DNA from: an uncultured Chthonomonadales bacterium
Lineage (GTDB): Bacteria > Armatimonadota > Chthonomonadetes > Chthonomonadales > CAJBBX01
Assembly (NCBI GenBank): GCA_938005745.1
Contig: CALLMM010000007.1
Location: 109,762-173,761 of the forward strand
Length of the DNA: 64,000 nucleotides
Direction: 5' to 3'
A model generated the notes under the pieces. It ran no database searches. It was not told the origin of the DNA and saw only the letters and a list, made by a program, of their open reading frames with translations. Within the stretch, counting starts at the first letter, position 1. Every line of letters starts with the position of its first letter. The position numbers and the translations under genes were made by a program. Positions 27,608 through 37,352 of the stretch are shown here, in pieces.

Positions 27608-28037
27608 CATGACCCATCGGGTCGCCTTCTCCGACACCGATATGGCGGGCATCATGCACTTTGCCAACTTCTTCCGTTACATGGAGATGACGGAGCACGC
27701 CTTCTTCCGCAGTCTGGGTCTGTCCGTTCACATGGAGATTGACGGACGCTTCTACGGCTGGCCCCGCGTGCAGGTCGCCTGCGATTTCAAGCATCCCCTG
27801 AAGTTCGAAGAGGAGTTTGAGGTTACGCTGATCGTTCGCGAAAAGCGTGCGCGCTCTCTGCGTTACGCCTTCGAGGTAACCAGACAGCGCGAGGATCAGA
27901 GGATTGAGATCGCCCGAGGCAGTTTTACCGTCGTGTGCGTCTCGATGGACGCCGCATCCGGTCAGATGAAGGCGGTAACCATACCGGAGGTCATCAGCAG
28001 TCGGATCGAGGCGGCTCCCGAAGCCTCCGGGCGTTGA
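27591..28037 (+). CDS. 4HBT-family acyl-CoA thioesterase
   Basis: A 148-residue hot-dog thioesterase of the 4-hydroxybenzoyl-CoA thioesterase / YbgC family. The active-site motif FSDTDMAGIMHFANFFRYME near residue 13 carries the catalytic aspartate (DTDMAG). Length fits a single hot-dog domain. It would release an acyl or aryl group from CoA, matching the CoA ligase encoded two genes later. A weak -10 (TATTAT, 28082-28087) and a CGGAGG ribosome site lie in the 70-bp gap after it, before the transporter gene. Confidence 0.85.
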   Translation: MAHTFSMTHRVAFSDTDMAGIMHFANFFRYMEMTEHAFFRSLGLSVHMEIDGRFYGWPRVQVACDFKHPLKFEEEFEVTLIVREKRARSLRYAFEVTRQREDQRIEIARGSFTVVCVSMDAASGQMKAVTIPEVISSRIEAAPEASGR

Positions 28038-28107
28038 CCTCTGTCTCCGCAACTGCATCTTCACGCCTCGCCCCGTCGTTCTATTATCGGAGGTATATCT
28101 TAACAGC

Positions 28108-28671
28108 ATGGGCAATGCACAGGCAGGACAGTCGGGACTCACCTGGCTGATATTCGCACTCATGACGGTCGCCTCGTGGGGCGTCTACGGGGTATTTCTG
28201 CACACCGGGCAGATGGCGATGGGCGATCCCGTCAACGGACGCTTCAAGTCGTTCCTGTTCGTGGGACTGGCATACTTTCTGACGGCGGTGCTGGCTCCGC
28301 TCGCCTTCCTGCTGATTCGGGGCGCGGACTGGAGGCTGCCGGCGCAGGGCATGAGCTGGTCGCTGGTGGCGGGCATCATGGGAGCGATCGGCGCTTTCTG
28401 CGTCCTGCTTGCCTTCGGGGCAAAGGGTCAGCCTCCCGTTGTGATGTCCATCGTCTTCGCCGGCGCACCGATTGTCAACGCGATCACCGCCATCCTGATG
28501 CATCCCCCGGCAGGCGGTCTCTCCACCGTGCGCTGGCCCTTTGTGCTGGGATTGATGCTGGCGGCGGCTGGCGGCTGTCTGGTTACCCTCTATCGCCCGA
28601 TGGACGCCCGCCCGCCGCAGAAGACGGCGTTGGCGGCGCAGACCGTCGAAAAGACGCCGACCCGACACTGA
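28108..28671 (+). CDS. Half-size DMT (EamA-like) membrane transporter
   Basis: A 187-residue membrane protein with five hydrophobic segments (about 12-28, 48-68, 80-100, 110-130 and 145-165), the size of one EamA half. Full DMT exporters have ten segments, so this one would need to dimerise, as small multidrug proteins do. It ends in a charged tail. ATG 28108 follows a CGGAGG site. Its stop TGA overlaps the next start by one base (TGATG). Export of the pathway product or uptake of a precursor are both possible. I do not recognise a closer family. Confidence 0.7.
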   Translation: MGNAQAGQSGLTWLIFALMTVASWGVYGVFLHTGQMAMGDPVNGRFKSFLFVGLAYFLTAVLAPLAFLLIRGADWRLPAQGMSWSLVAGIMGAIGAFCVLLAFGAKGQPPVVMSIVFAGAPIVNAITAILMHPPAGGLSTVRWPFVLGLMLAAAGGCLVTLYRPMDARPPQKTALAAQTVEKTPTRH

Positions 28672-29963
28672 TGCGCCGCTCTCCCTTCCCGGATCGTTCT
28701 CAGATCAGAGAACATCAGCAACATGCGCTGCGCTCCCTGTTTGAAGCGCTGACGCCATCTAACGCCTTCTACGCGCCTCTGATCCGGGAGGCAGGGCTGG
28801 AGGGCGGACCGCCCGATCTGGAGACCTTCTTTGCGCGCATGCCGTTCACACGCAAGCAGGCGCTCGTAGACGATCAGCGCAGGTATCCTCCCTACGGAAC
28901 CAATCTGACCTATCCCCTGTGGCGATACACGCGCTTCAGCCAGACCAGCGGAACCACCGGCGCTCCCATCCGCTGGCTGGATACCACCGAATCCTGGAAC
29001 TGGATGGTGGACAACTGGGTACAGGTGATGGAGGCTTCCGGCGTGCATCGCGCCGATCATATCTTCTTCGCCTTCTCTTTCGGTCCGTTTCTGGGGTTCT
29101 GGACGGCGTTTGAAGCGGGGATCCGGCTGGGATGCATGTGTCTTCCCGGCGGAGGAATGAGCAGCGTTGGACGCCTGCACTCGATCTTAGAGAACCAGGC
29201 GACCGTTCTCTGCTGTACGCCCACCTATGCCATTCGTCTGGGAGAGGTGGCAGAGGAGGAGGGGATTGATCTCTCGGCAAGCCGCGTCCGCTCCATCATC
29301 GTGGCGGGCGAACCGGGCGCGGGCATTCCGGCGACGCGGAGGCGCATCGAACAGTACTGGAAAGGAGCCAGCGTCTACGACCATCACGGTATGACGGAGA
29401 TCGGTCCCGTCACCTTCGAATGCCCCGTCCGACGGGGGACGCTGCACGTGATGGAATCCGCCTTCGTTCCGGAGGTCATCGCGCCGGATTCCGATCAGCC
29501 CATCGCTCCCGGAGGGCAGGGCGAACTGGTTCTCACGAATCTCGGACGCATCGGATCTCCCCTGATCCGTTACCGGACGGGAGACCTGGTTAAAACGGCG
29601 GAGCAGTCTCCCTGCGACTGCGGGCGTTATGATATGGCTCTGGAAGGAGGCATTCTGGGACGCACGGACGATATGGCGATCGTTCGCGGCGTCAACCTGC
29701 ATCCGACCGCCGTGGAGGAGATTCTCCGCCGCTTCGACCGTATTGCAGAGTATCAGGCGGAGATATACACCGAACGCGCCATGCTGGAGATACGTATCCG
29801 TGTCGAGCCGACCCCCGACTGCCATGACCGGGAACACCTGCGGCACGAGATTGAGGCGGAACTGCGCGGAGCGTTCAACCTGCGCATCCCGGTTCATATC
29901 GAAGAGCCGGGAACTCTGCCGCGCTACGAACTGAAAGCCAGACGCTGGATTCGACTGACATGA
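28671..29963 (+). CDS. Phenylacetate-CoA ligase-like AMP-forming enzyme
   Basis: A 430-residue ANL-superfamily adenylating enzyme of the PaaK type. ATP motif TSGTTGAPIRW is near residue 88, MTEIGPVTFE (about 240) is the A5-like motif, and YRTGDLV (about 302) carries the ribose-binding aspartate; the short C-terminal domain is present. Family members activate aryl acids such as phenylacetate or benzoates as acyl-AMP, then CoA esters. Beside a chorismate lyase it may activate 4-hydroxybenzoate. ATG 28671 overlaps the transporter stop. A longer open frame from 28176 only covers the transporter gene in another frame and was rejected. It overlaps the ABC ATPase gene by 4 bp. Confidence 0.85.
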   Translation: MRRSPFPDRSQIREHQQHALRSLFEALTPSNAFYAPLIREAGLEGGPPDLETFFARMPFTRKQALVDDQRRYPPYGTNLTYPLWRYTRFSQTSGTTGAPIRWLDTTESWNWMVDNWVQVMEASGVHRADHIFFAFSFGPFLGFWTAFEAGIRLGCMCLPGGGMSSVGRLHSILENQATVLCCTPTYAIRLGEVAEEEGIDLSASRVRSIIVAGEPGAGIPATRRRIEQYWKGASVYDHHGMTEIGPVTFECPVRRGTLHVMESAFVPEVIAPDSDQPIAPGGQGELVLTNLGRIGSPLIRYRTGDLVKTAEQSPCDCGRYDMALEGGILGRTDDMAIVRGVNLHPTAVEEILRRFDRIAEYQAEIYTERAMLEIRIRVEPTPDCHDREHLRHEIEAELRGAFNLRIPVHIEEPGTLPRYELKARRWIRLT

Positions 29964-30664
29964 ACAACCGACTGCTGGAGCTGCAGGGGGTCTCCAAACG
30001 ATACCCGGCGACGAACGAGTTCCCCGAAACCGAAGTGCTGCGCGACATCAACTTCAGTATGGAAGCGGGGGAGTCGGTTGCGGTTGTCGGACCGTCCGGT
30101 TCCGGCAAAAGCACGCTGCTCAATATTATCGGCACGCTGGACAGACCCACCGAAGGCAGAGCCTTCTTCGATCAGAACGATCTGACGACCCTCAATGAAC
30201 AGCAGCTCGCGCAGCTGCGACGGCAGCGGATCGGCTGGGTCTTTCAGATGCACCACCTGCTGCCGCACTGTACGCTGCTGGAAAACGTGCTCGTCCCCGT
30301 TCTCTCTGGAAAGATTGAAGGGCGCAAAGAGGAGCCGCAGGCGCGCGCGCTGCGGCTTCTGGGGCGCGTCGGTCTCTCCTCCCGGCTGAACCATCGTCCC
30401 GGTCAGTTGAGCGGCGGCGAACGTCAGCGCGTCGCCGTCGTCCGCGCCCTGATCAACGAGCCGGCTCTGCTGCTGGCGGATGAGCCGACCGGCGCGCTGG
30501 ATCGCGCCTCCGCCGAGAAGCTGGCGGATCTTCTGGTAGAGTTGAACCGCGAGGAGGGCGTTGCGCTGCTGGTGATCACGCACGCCATGAGCCTGGCGGC
30601 GCGCATGTCCCGCGTGCTGGAACTGAGAGACGGAACGCTGGTTCCCGCGAGCAGCCTCAAATGA
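29960..30664 (+). CDS. ABC transporter ATP-binding protein (LolD/MacB type)
   Basis: A 234-residue ATPase. Walker A GPSGSGKST (about 43-51), Q-loop (VFQMHHLLPHC), signature LSGGERQRVAVVRAL, and Walker B LLLADEPTGALD are all intact. This subgroup (FtsE/LolD/MacB) pairs with FtsX-like permeases and moves lipids, lipoproteins or small molecules out of the inner membrane. It overlaps the ligase gene and the permease gene by 4 bp each, so all three are probably translated together. Export of the product of this operon is the simplest reading. Confidence 0.93.
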   Translation: MNNRLLELQGVSKRYPATNEFPETEVLRDINFSMEAGESVAVVGPSGSGKSTLLNIIGTLDRPTEGRAFFDQNDLTTLNEQQLAQLRRQRIGWVFQMHHLLPHCTLLENVLVPVLSGKIEGRKEEPQARALRLLGRVGLSSRLNHRPGQLSGGERQRVAVVRALINEPALLLADEPTGALDRASAEKLADLLVELNREEGVALLVITHAMSLAARMSRVLELRDGTLVPASSLK

Positions 30665-33600
30665 ACCGCTGGTTGATGACGCTGCGCAGCCTGCGATTTC
30701 ACTGGCGCGCGCATCTGGGAGTGCTGTTCGGCGCGACGCTTGCGACCGCGATCCTGGCTGGCGCGCTGGCGGTCGGCGACTCGGTGCGCTTCAGTCTGCG
30801 CGAGCTGGCTCTGGCGCGGCTGGGCGGGGTGCATCTGGCGCTGAATGCGCGCGGCACCTTCTTTCGCGAGCAGCTCGCCGCGGATGTCGCGGCAGACCTC
30901 CAGACGACTGTCTCGCCGGCGGCGATCCTGCGCGGAACCGCCTCCACCGAATCGAGTACCGCGGGCGGCGTGCAGGTGATCGGCGTGGATTCGCGCTTCT
31001 GGTCGCTGGCTCCGTCGCTCTCCTCCCCCCCACCTCTGCTGGATTCCGATGTCGGCGTCGCTCTCAACGCGGAGCTTGCCAGAAAGCTGAACGTGAAGAC
31101 CGGCGATGAGATCCTTCTGCGCGTGGATAAGCCCGGTCTGCTCTCCCGCGATGCCCCCCTCTCCACCATCCAAGATGCGACCGTCGCCATGCGCCTGCCC
31201 GTAACGGCGGTGCTGAACGAGGGACAGTTCGGGCGTTTCAGCCTCGCCGCCAACCAGATTCCTCCGCTGAACGCCTTTGTCCCCCTGGGTCTCCTTCAGC
31301 AGAGGATCGGGATGCGCGAACGCGCCAACGTCCTGCTGACGGGAGTCGTCGCCCCCAGAGAGGATCCCCGCGCGGCTTCGGATCGGGCGACTCAGTCTCT
31401 CTGGAGCCACTGGAGGCTGGAGGACGCGAATCTGGAGATTCGCGAACTCCCGCGCGACCGCATGTTGGAGCTTCGGACCGATCGGGTCTTTCTCGATACG
31501 ACCATCGGAAATTCCGCCATTCGTGCGACCGGCGATGCGCAGGGCGTGCTGACCTACTTTGTCAACGCCCTCAGCGTCGGAAACCGCTCGACCCCCTACT
31601 CCACCGTCTCGGCGATACAGAGCGACCTGCTGCCTGCGGATATGGAAGAAGACGACATCCTGATCAATCAGTGGCTGGCGGAAGACCTGCAGGCGCGCGT
31701 CGGGGACAGGCTGAAGCTGCGCTTCTGGGTCGTCGGCCCGAAACGGCGTCTGGAGGAGAGAACCTTCGAATTTCGGGTCCGCTCCATCCTGCCGATGGCA
31801 GGGAAAGCGATTGATCCCGATCTGATGCCCAATATTCCGGGTCTGGCGGATAAGAAGGACTGCCGGGAGTGGGAGCCGGGCGTCCCGATTGACCTGAACC
31901 GTCTGCGCGATAAGGATCAGGAGTACTGGAGCCGCTATCGGGGAACCCCCAAAGCCTTCATCAAGCTCAGCAAAGGGCAGATGATGTGGGATAACCGCTT
32001 CGGGAACCTGACGGCGGTGCGCTACCCGATACAGGGCGAGCAGACGCGCAGCCAGATCGAAGCGACCCTGCGTCAGACGATCAACCCGGCGGCGCTGGGA
32101 CTCTTCTTCACCTCCGTCCGTCAGCAGGCAATGGCAGCCAGTTCCCAGTCACTCGATTTCGGACAGCTTTTTCTGGGGTTCAGCTTCTTCCTGATCGCCG
32201 CCGCACTGCTGCTCACCGCGCTGCTGTTCGGCTTTGGCGCAGCGCAGCGCGCAGAAGAGGCGGGCATTCTGCTGGCGGTCGGATGGACTCCTCCGCAGGT
32301 GCGGCGCCTTTTCCTGATGGAGGGAGGTGCGATCGCACTGCTGTCCGCCGTTCTCGGCGCGCTTGCGGGGGTCTATTACACGCGGGCGGTCATCTACGGT
32401 CTGTCCACGATCTGGCAGGGAGCCGTTACCAGCGCGCCCCTGCGCTACCATGCCGAGCCGACCACGCTCCTCACCGGCGCGCTGATCGGTTTTCTCGTCT
32501 CGCTCTTCTCCATCTGGTTTGTTACCCGGCGTCAGGCAGACGCGCCGGTGCGCTCTCTCCTCACAGAGGAAGTCGCCGCGCTGCAGCGACCGTCGGATTC
32601 ACCTCCCCGACAGAGAGGCGGAATGCCGGGACTGCCTCTGACGATCGGCGCGCTGGCGGGAGCCGCGCTGCTGCTGACCGCTGCGCTGCTAAACCGCCAA
32701 GACAGCGGAACCGCCTTCTTCTTTATCGGGGGCGCGCTGCTGTTGATCGGCGGACTCTCCGCGTCACGTATGCTGCTGGCGAAACTGGAGCGGGAGACCG
32801 GCGCAAAGCGGCTCTCCCTGTTCTCGCTCGGACTGCGGGGCAGCGCGCGGCGTCCCGGTCGAAGTTTGAGCGTCATCGGGCTTCTGGCGTGCGGCTGTTT
32901 TCTCGTCTTTGCCGTCGGCGCAAACCGTCACGATCCCACCGAACATGCCGAGGAGCGATCCTCCGGAACGGGCGGATTCGCCTTCTACATGGAGACGACC
33001 CTTCCCGTCTTTCAGGACCTGAACAGCCCGGAGGGACAGGAGTCCTTCACGCTGGATCACGACCTGATGCAGCAGGCAAAGGTGGTTTCCTTGCGGCTGC
33101 AGGATGGCGATGAGGCGAGCTGCCTGAACCTGAACCGCGCGCAGGCTCCCCGCCTGTACGGAGTAGATCCCGCCGAACTCATGGAGCGCGGGGCGTTCGC
33201 CTTCATTCAGACAGCTAGCCGCCCGACATCGAATGGACCGCGGGAGTCGGGGTGGGGCGTACTGCACGATCAGTATCAGGACGAGACGATTCCGGTGGTG
33301 GGAGATATGAACACCATCGTCTGGTCGCTGGGCAAGAAGGTGGGCGACACCTTCCTGTACACGGACGGTCGGGGAGCGTCTCGCAAACTGAAGATCGTCG
33401 GCATGATCTCCAACTCCCTCTTTCAGGGCGGACTGGTGATGTCGGAAGCGAACTTTGTCCGCATGTTTCCCAATCACAGCGGCTACCAGGTCTTCCTGAT
33501 AGACGCCGACGCCCCTCTGCGGCAGAAGGTTGCGCAGGAGCTGTCACGCGGCTTGCGCGACATCGGTCCCGACATCACCCTTGCCGCGGAGAGGCTGGCG

Positions 33601-34002
33601 GCTTTTCAGACGGTTGAGAACACCTATCTCTCCATCTTCGCCGTGCTTGGCGGGCTGGGCATGCTGCTCGGAAGCGCGGGACTGGCAGCCGTAGTGCTTC
33701 GCAACGCGCTGGAGAGACGGGGGGAACTCGCCGTTCTCCGAGCGATCGGCTTCTCTGTCTCCAGCCTCCATCAGCTGCTGTTCCACGAGCACCTGATCCT
33801 GCTGACCTTGGGTCTGGTGATCGGACTGCTCTCCGCGCTGGTCGCCACGCTCCCCGCGCTGCGCTCTCCCGGCGCAGACGCGCCGGCGCTCTCACTGGTC
33901 TTCACGCTGCTGCTGATCTTCGCCAGCGGTCTGATCTGGACATGGCTTGCGACGACGCTGGCGCTGCGCGGCCCGCTGCTGTCGGCACTGCGGCGCGAGT
34001 GA
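30661..34002 (+). CDS. Large FtsX-like ABC permease
   Basis: A 1113-residue permease. An N-terminal membrane segment (about 20-42) is followed by a periplasmic domain of some 450 residues; then come FtsX cores at about 500-630 (four segments), a pair of segments near 660-710, another near 740, and a second FtsX core at about 980-1105. This double layout resembles YbbP/MacB-type lipid or lysophospholipid exporters. It pairs with the ATPase whose gene overlaps it by 4 bp and closes the operon that began at 23126. A promoter for gatC lies 30 bp beyond its stop. Substrate unknown. Confidence 0.87.
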   Translation: MNRWLMTLRSLRFHWRAHLGVLFGATLATAILAGALAVGDSVRFSLRELALARLGGVHLALNARGTFFREQLAADVAADLQTTVSPAAILRGTASTESSTAGGVQVIGVDSRFWSLAPSLSSPPPLLDSDVGVALNAELARKLNVKTGDEILLRVDKPGLLSRDAPLSTIQDATVAMRLPVTAVLNEGQFGRFSLAANQIPPLNAFVPLGLLQQRIGMRERANVLLTGVVAPREDPRAASDRATQSLWSHWRLEDANLEIRELPRDRMLELRTDRVFLDTTIGNSAIRATGDAQGVLTYFVNALSVGNRSTPYSTVSAIQSDLLPADMEEDDILINQWLAEDLQARVGDRLKLRFWVVGPKRRLEERTFEFRVRSILPMAGKAIDPDLMPNIPGLADKKDCREWEPGVPIDLNRLRDKDQEYWSRYRGTPKAFIKLSKGQMMWDNRFGNLTAVRYPIQGEQTRSQIEATLRQTINPAALGLFFTSVRQQAMAASSQSLDFGQLFLGFSFFLIAAALLLTALLFGFGAAQRAEEAGILLAVGWTPPQVRRLFLMEGGAIALLSAVLGALAGVYYTRAVIYGLSTIWQGAVTSAPLRYHAEPTTLLTGALIGFLVSLFSIWFVTRRQADAPVRSLLTEEVAALQRPSDSPPRQRGGMPGLPLTIGALAGAALLLTAALLNRQDSGTAFFFIGGALLLIGGLSASRMLLAKLERETGAKRLSLFSLGLRGSARRPGRSLSVIGLLACGCFLVFAVGANRHDPTEHAEERSSGTGGFAFYMETTLPVFQDLNSPEGQESFTLDHDLMQQAKVVSLRLQDGDEASCLNLNRAQAPRLYGVDPAELMERGAFAFIQTASRPTSNGPRESGWGVLHDQYQDETIPVVGDMNTIVWSLGKKVGDTFLYTDGRGASRKLKIVGMISNSLFQGGLVMSEANFVRMFPNHSGYQVFLIDADAPLRQKVAQELSRGLRDIGPDITLAAERLAAFQTVENTYLSIFAVLGGLGMLLGSAGLAAVVLRNALERRGELAVLRAIGFSVSSLHQLLFHEHLILLTLGLVIGLLSALVATLPALRSPGADAPALSLVFTLLLIFASGLIWTWLATTLALRGPLLSALRRE

Positions 34003-34028
34003 GGTTGTCCTGTCCCTGCCGGGCTGTG

Positions 34029-34037
34029 TGCTATAAT
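34029..34037 (+). promoter_or_regulatory. Extended -10 promoter of gatCAB
   Basis: TG-C-TATAAT at 34029-34037, a perfect extended -10 in the 64-bp gap after the permease gene. A start near 34044 would give a leader of about 23 bases before gatC. TTGTCC at 34005-34010 is too far away (21 bases) to be a good -35. Confidence 0.6.
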
Positions 34038-34066
34038 GGACTGGTAAATATCGCAGGGGATCGAAG

Positions 34067-34360
34067 ATGAAGCTATCGCTGGAAGAGATTCGCAAAGTGG
34101 CTCTGCTGTCCCGGCTGGAACTGGAGGAGGCGGAGCTGGAGAGACAGACGAAAAACATCAACGACCTGCTGGCGCGCTTTGAGGCGCTGCAGGCGCTGGA
34201 TGTCACCGGCATCGAGCCGACCTCGCACAGCATCCCCTTGTTCAACGTGATGCGCGAAGATGAGACGACCCCCTCCCTCTCCCGCGAGGAGACCCTGAGC
34301 AACGCCCCGGAGCAGCTGGACGGCTACTTCATTGTGCCGCGCATTGTCGAAGGAATCTAA
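34067..34360 (+). CDS. gatC: Aspartyl/glutamyl-tRNA amidotransferase subunit C
   Basis: A 97-residue protein matching GatC, the small subunit that wraps around GatA and GatB in the enzyme converting misacylated Glu-tRNA(Gln) or Asp-tRNA(Asn) to the correct amide form. EIRKVALLSRLELEE at the start and the central TSHSIPLFNVMREDE are conserved features. Length is typical. First gene of a gatC-gatA-gatB run, separated from gatA by 15 bp. A perfect TATAAT precedes it. Confidence 0.95.
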   Translation: MKLSLEEIRKVALLSRLELEEAELERQTKNINDLLARFEALQALDVTGIEPTSHSIPLFNVMREDETTPSLSREETLSNAPEQLDGYFIVPRIVEGI

Positions 34361-34375
34361 CGGTCTGGAGTAGGA

Positions 34376-35836
34376 ATGGCAGCCCTGTACAACCTGACCG
34401 CGCACGAGTTGAGCGCGATGCTGAGCAGACAGGAGATTTCGGCGCGTGAACTGACCGAGTCGGTTATCGCCCGGATCGAGGCGGTGGAGCCAAAAGTCAG
34501 AGCCTATCTGACCCCGACGCACGATCTGGCGCGTCAGCAGGCGGCGGAGGTGGATGAGAGACGCGCGCGCGGCGACTCCCTCTCCCCGCTTGCGGGTATA
34601 CCGCTTGCGCTCAAAGACATTCTCTGCACGCGCGGCATCCGCACCACCTGCGCCTCCAAAATCCTGCACAATTTCGTCCCTCCCTACGATGCGACGGTCG
34701 TTTCGCGCCTGCGCGAAGCCGGCGCCGTCTGCATGGGCAAGGTGAATCTGGACGAGTTTGCGATGGGGTCTTCCACCGAGAACAGTGCGTTCGGACCCTC
34801 CGGCAACCCCTGGGATGTTGAGCGCGTGCCGGGAGGCTCTTCGGGAGGCTCCTCCGCGGCGGTCGCCGCCGGCGAGGCGATCATTGCGATCGGAACCGAT
34901 ACGGGCGGCTCCATCCGACAGCCTGCCTCCTTCTGCGGGATTGTCGGCTTGAAGCCGACCTACGGGCGTGTGAGCCGCTACGGGCTGGTCGCCTACGCCT
35001 CTTCGCTGGATCAGGCGGGACCGATGACGCGCACCGTGCTGGACGCCGCCATGGTGATGAACGTCATATCCGGCAAAGACCCTCGCGATTCGACCTCGGT
35101 AGACCTTCCCGTGCCGGATTTCACGCAGGCGTGCCGCCCGGACGTTCACGGCGTGCGGATCGGCGTGCCGAAGGAGTTCTTCGCGCAGGGCGTGGATACG
35201 GCGGTGGCGCAGTGTGTCCGGGAGGCGATCGAGACGCTGTGCGAACTCGGAGCGACGGCGGAGGAGTGCAGCCTGCCCTCCATAGAATACTGCCTCGCCG
35301 CCTACTATATCATCGCGCCGGCGGAAGCCTCCAGCAATTTGGCGCGCTATGACGGGGTGAAGTACGGACATCGCTCCCGGGAGTGGGCGGGACATATCGG
35401 GCTGATGGAGAAGACCCGAGCTGAAGGGTTTGGTGCGGAGGTGAAGCAGCGCATTATGATCGGAACCTATGCGCTCTCCGCCGGCTACTACGACGCCTTC
35501 TACAAGCGGGCGCAGCAGGTACGCACCCTGATCCGCCGCGACTTTGACCGGGCATTTTCGCAGTACGATGTCCTGCTGACTCCGACCGCGCCGACCACCG
35601 CCTTCCGCATCGGCGAGAAGGCGGACGACCCGCTTGCCATGAAACTGGCGGATGTCTGTACGCTCCCCGCCAACATGGCGGGCATCCCCGGTCTGTCGCT
35701 GCCCTGCGGATTTATCGAGGGGCTGCCCGTCGGTCTGCAGATATACGGCAAGCCCTATGACGAGGAGACGCTGCTGCGCGTCGCCTACACCTACGAGCAG
35801 GCGACCGACTGGCACACGCGACGCCCCGCCCTCTAA
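34376..35836 (+). CDS. gatA: Aspartyl/glutamyl-tRNA amidotransferase subunit A
   Basis: A 486-residue amidase subunit that releases ammonia from glutamine or asparagine and channels it to GatB. The Ser-cisSer-Lys triad is visible: the lysine in LALKDILC, the serines in [13 protein letters not shown] and [12 protein letters not shown]. Length and order match the family. A GGAG site lies before the ATG. It sits between gatC and gatB, with small gaps that imply a single transcript. Confidence 0.97.
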   Translation: MAALYNLTAHELSAMLSRQEISARELTESVIARIEAVEPKVRAYLTPTHDLARQQAAEVDERRARGDSLSPLAGIPLALKDILCTRGIRTTCASKILHNFVPPYDATVVSRLREAGAVCMGKVNLDEFAMGSSTENSAFGPSGNPWDVERVPGGSSGGSSAAVAAGEAIIAIGTDTGGSIRQPASFCGIVGLKPTYGRVSRYGLVAYASSLDQAGPMTRTVLDAAMVMNVISGKDPRDSTSVDLPVPDFTQACRPDVHGVRIGVPKEFFAQGVDTAVAQCVREAIETLCELGATAEECSLPSIEYCLAAYYIIAPAEASSNLARYDGVKYGHRSREWAGHIGLMEKTRAEGFGAEVKQRIMIGTYALSAGYYDAFYKRAQQVRTLIRRDFDRAFSQYDVLLTPTAPTTAFRIGEKADDPLAMKLADVCTLPANMAGIPGLSLPCGFIEGLPVGLQIYGKPYDEETLLRVAYTYEQATDWHTRRPAL

Positions 35837-35866
35837 ACGAAACCGCCTGTGAGGAATGCCGCCCAG

Positions 35867-37303
35867 ATGGCTGAATATGAAGCGTTAATTGGTATGGAAG
35901 TGCATGCAGAGCTTCTGACGGAGAGCAAGATGTTCTGCGGATGTCGCAACGCCTTCGGGGGCGAGCCGAATTCGCGCTGCTGCCCGGTCTGTATCGGGCT
36001 GCCGGGCGCGCTGCCCGTGATGAATAAGAAGGCGGTTGAGCATGTGATCCGCACCGCGCTCGCCCTCAACTGCACCATCACGCCCAACGCGAAGTTCGAC
36101 CGGAAAAACTACTACTATCCCGACCTGCCGAAAGGCTACCAGATCTCCGAATACGACGCGCCCATCGGCGTGAACGGCTGGCTGGACATCGAGGTGGACG
36201 GCAAAGAGACCCGGGTTCGTATCCGGCGCGTGCATCTGGAGGAGGACACCGGCAAGCTGTTTCATGTCGTCGGCAACGTCAGCCATGTGGACTATAACCG
36301 CTCCGGCGTTCCGCTGATGGAGATCGTGACGGAGTTTCCGCCCGATATGACCACGCCGGAACAGGCGCGCGCCTATCTGGTGAAACTGCGCTCCATCCTC
36401 ACCTACATCGGCGTATCCGACGGCAAGATGGAGGAGGGCAGCCTGCGCTGCGAGCCTAATCTGTCGGTGCGCCTGCGGGGATCGGAGACCTTCGGGACGA
36501 AGACGGAGATCAAGAATCTCAACTCTTTCCGCGCCGTCTACCGCGGCATTCAGTATGAGGTCGGACGTCAGATCGCCATGCTGGAACGCGGGGAGAAGGT
36601 GGTTCAGGAGACCCGCGGCTGGAACGACGCGAAAGGGCAGACCTTTCCGCAGCGCAGTAAAGAGGAGGCGCACGACTACCGATACTTTCCCGAGCCGGAC
36701 CTCGTTCCGCTGCAGATATCGGAGGCGTGGGTGGAGGAGATCCGAAGCACTATGCCGGAGCTTCCGGACGCCGCGCGCCGACGGTTTGTGCAGCAGTACG
36801 GTCTTCCCGCCTATGATGCCGATGTGCTGACTCAGACCCGCGCCGCCGCGCTCTTTTTCGAGGAGACGGTGCGCCAGTGCAACGACCCGAAGGCGGTCTC
36901 CAACTGGATGATGGGCGACTTCGCCCGGCTGCTCAACGCGGAGAACCGGGAGATCGGGGAGAGCCGGGTTACGCCGAAGATGCTGGCGGAGATGATCCTG
37001 CTGATCAAAGACGGCACGATCAGCGGGAAGATGGCAAAAGAGCTGTTTGAAAAGATGTTCGCCACAGGAGAGTCTCCGCGAAAACTGGCGGAGGCTGCCG
37101 GACCGCAGATCACCGACAGCGGCGCTATTCAGGCGATCATTGCGAAGGTGATCGGCGAGATGCCGGATGTCTGGGCGGCTCTCTGCGCCGGAGACGAGAA
37201 GAAGTTCGGCTTTATGGTCGGACAGGTGATGAAAGCCTCGCAGGGAAAAGCCAATCCGCAGGAAGTCAACCGCCTGCTGCGTGAAAGAATGCAGCAGGGA
37301 TAG
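35867..37303 (+). CDS. gatB: Aspartyl/glutamyl-tRNA amidotransferase subunit B
   Basis: A 478-residue kinase/transamidase subunit. ATG 35867 gives the usual [16 protein letters not shown] beginning; a GTG at 35849 would add six residues. The zinc-type cysteines appear as CGCRNAF followed by CCPVC (about 23-40), the HLEEDTGK motif binds ATP/Mg, and the C-terminal YqeY-like tail is present. It completes the GatCAB complex. Its presence together with LysS implies indirect Gln-tRNA or Asn-tRNA charging in this organism, as in most bacteria outside the Proteobacteria. Confidence 0.96.
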   Translation: MAEYEALIGMEVHAELLTESKMFCGCRNAFGGEPNSRCCPVCIGLPGALPVMNKKAVEHVIRTALALNCTITPNAKFDRKNYYYPDLPKGYQISEYDAPIGVNGWLDIEVDGKETRVRIRRVHLEEDTGKLFHVVGNVSHVDYNRSGVPLMEIVTEFPPDMTTPEQARAYLVKLRSILTYIGVSDGKMEEGSLRCEPNLSVRLRGSETFGTKTEIKNLNSFRAVYRGIQYEVGRQIAMLERGEKVVQETRGWNDAKGQTFPQRSKEEAHDYRYFPEPDLVPLQISEAWVEEIRSTMPELPDAARRRFVQQYGLPAYDADVLTQTRAAALFFEETVRQCNDPKAVSNWMMGDFARLLNAENREIGESRVTPKMLAEMILLIKDGTISGKMAKELFEKMFATGESPRKLAEAAGPQITDSGAIQAIIAKVIGEMPDVWAALCAGDEKKFGFMVGQVMKASQGKANPQEVNRLLRERMQQG

Positions 37304-37352
37304 CGCCCCAGGCTCACAGCAGAGCCGCGCGCTCACAGCAAAGGAGTTCCCG

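Noticed and set aside
28176..29963. Extended start for the PaaK-like ligase
   Set aside because: The first 165 codons are the transporter gene in another frame; ATG 28671 gives the normal family length.
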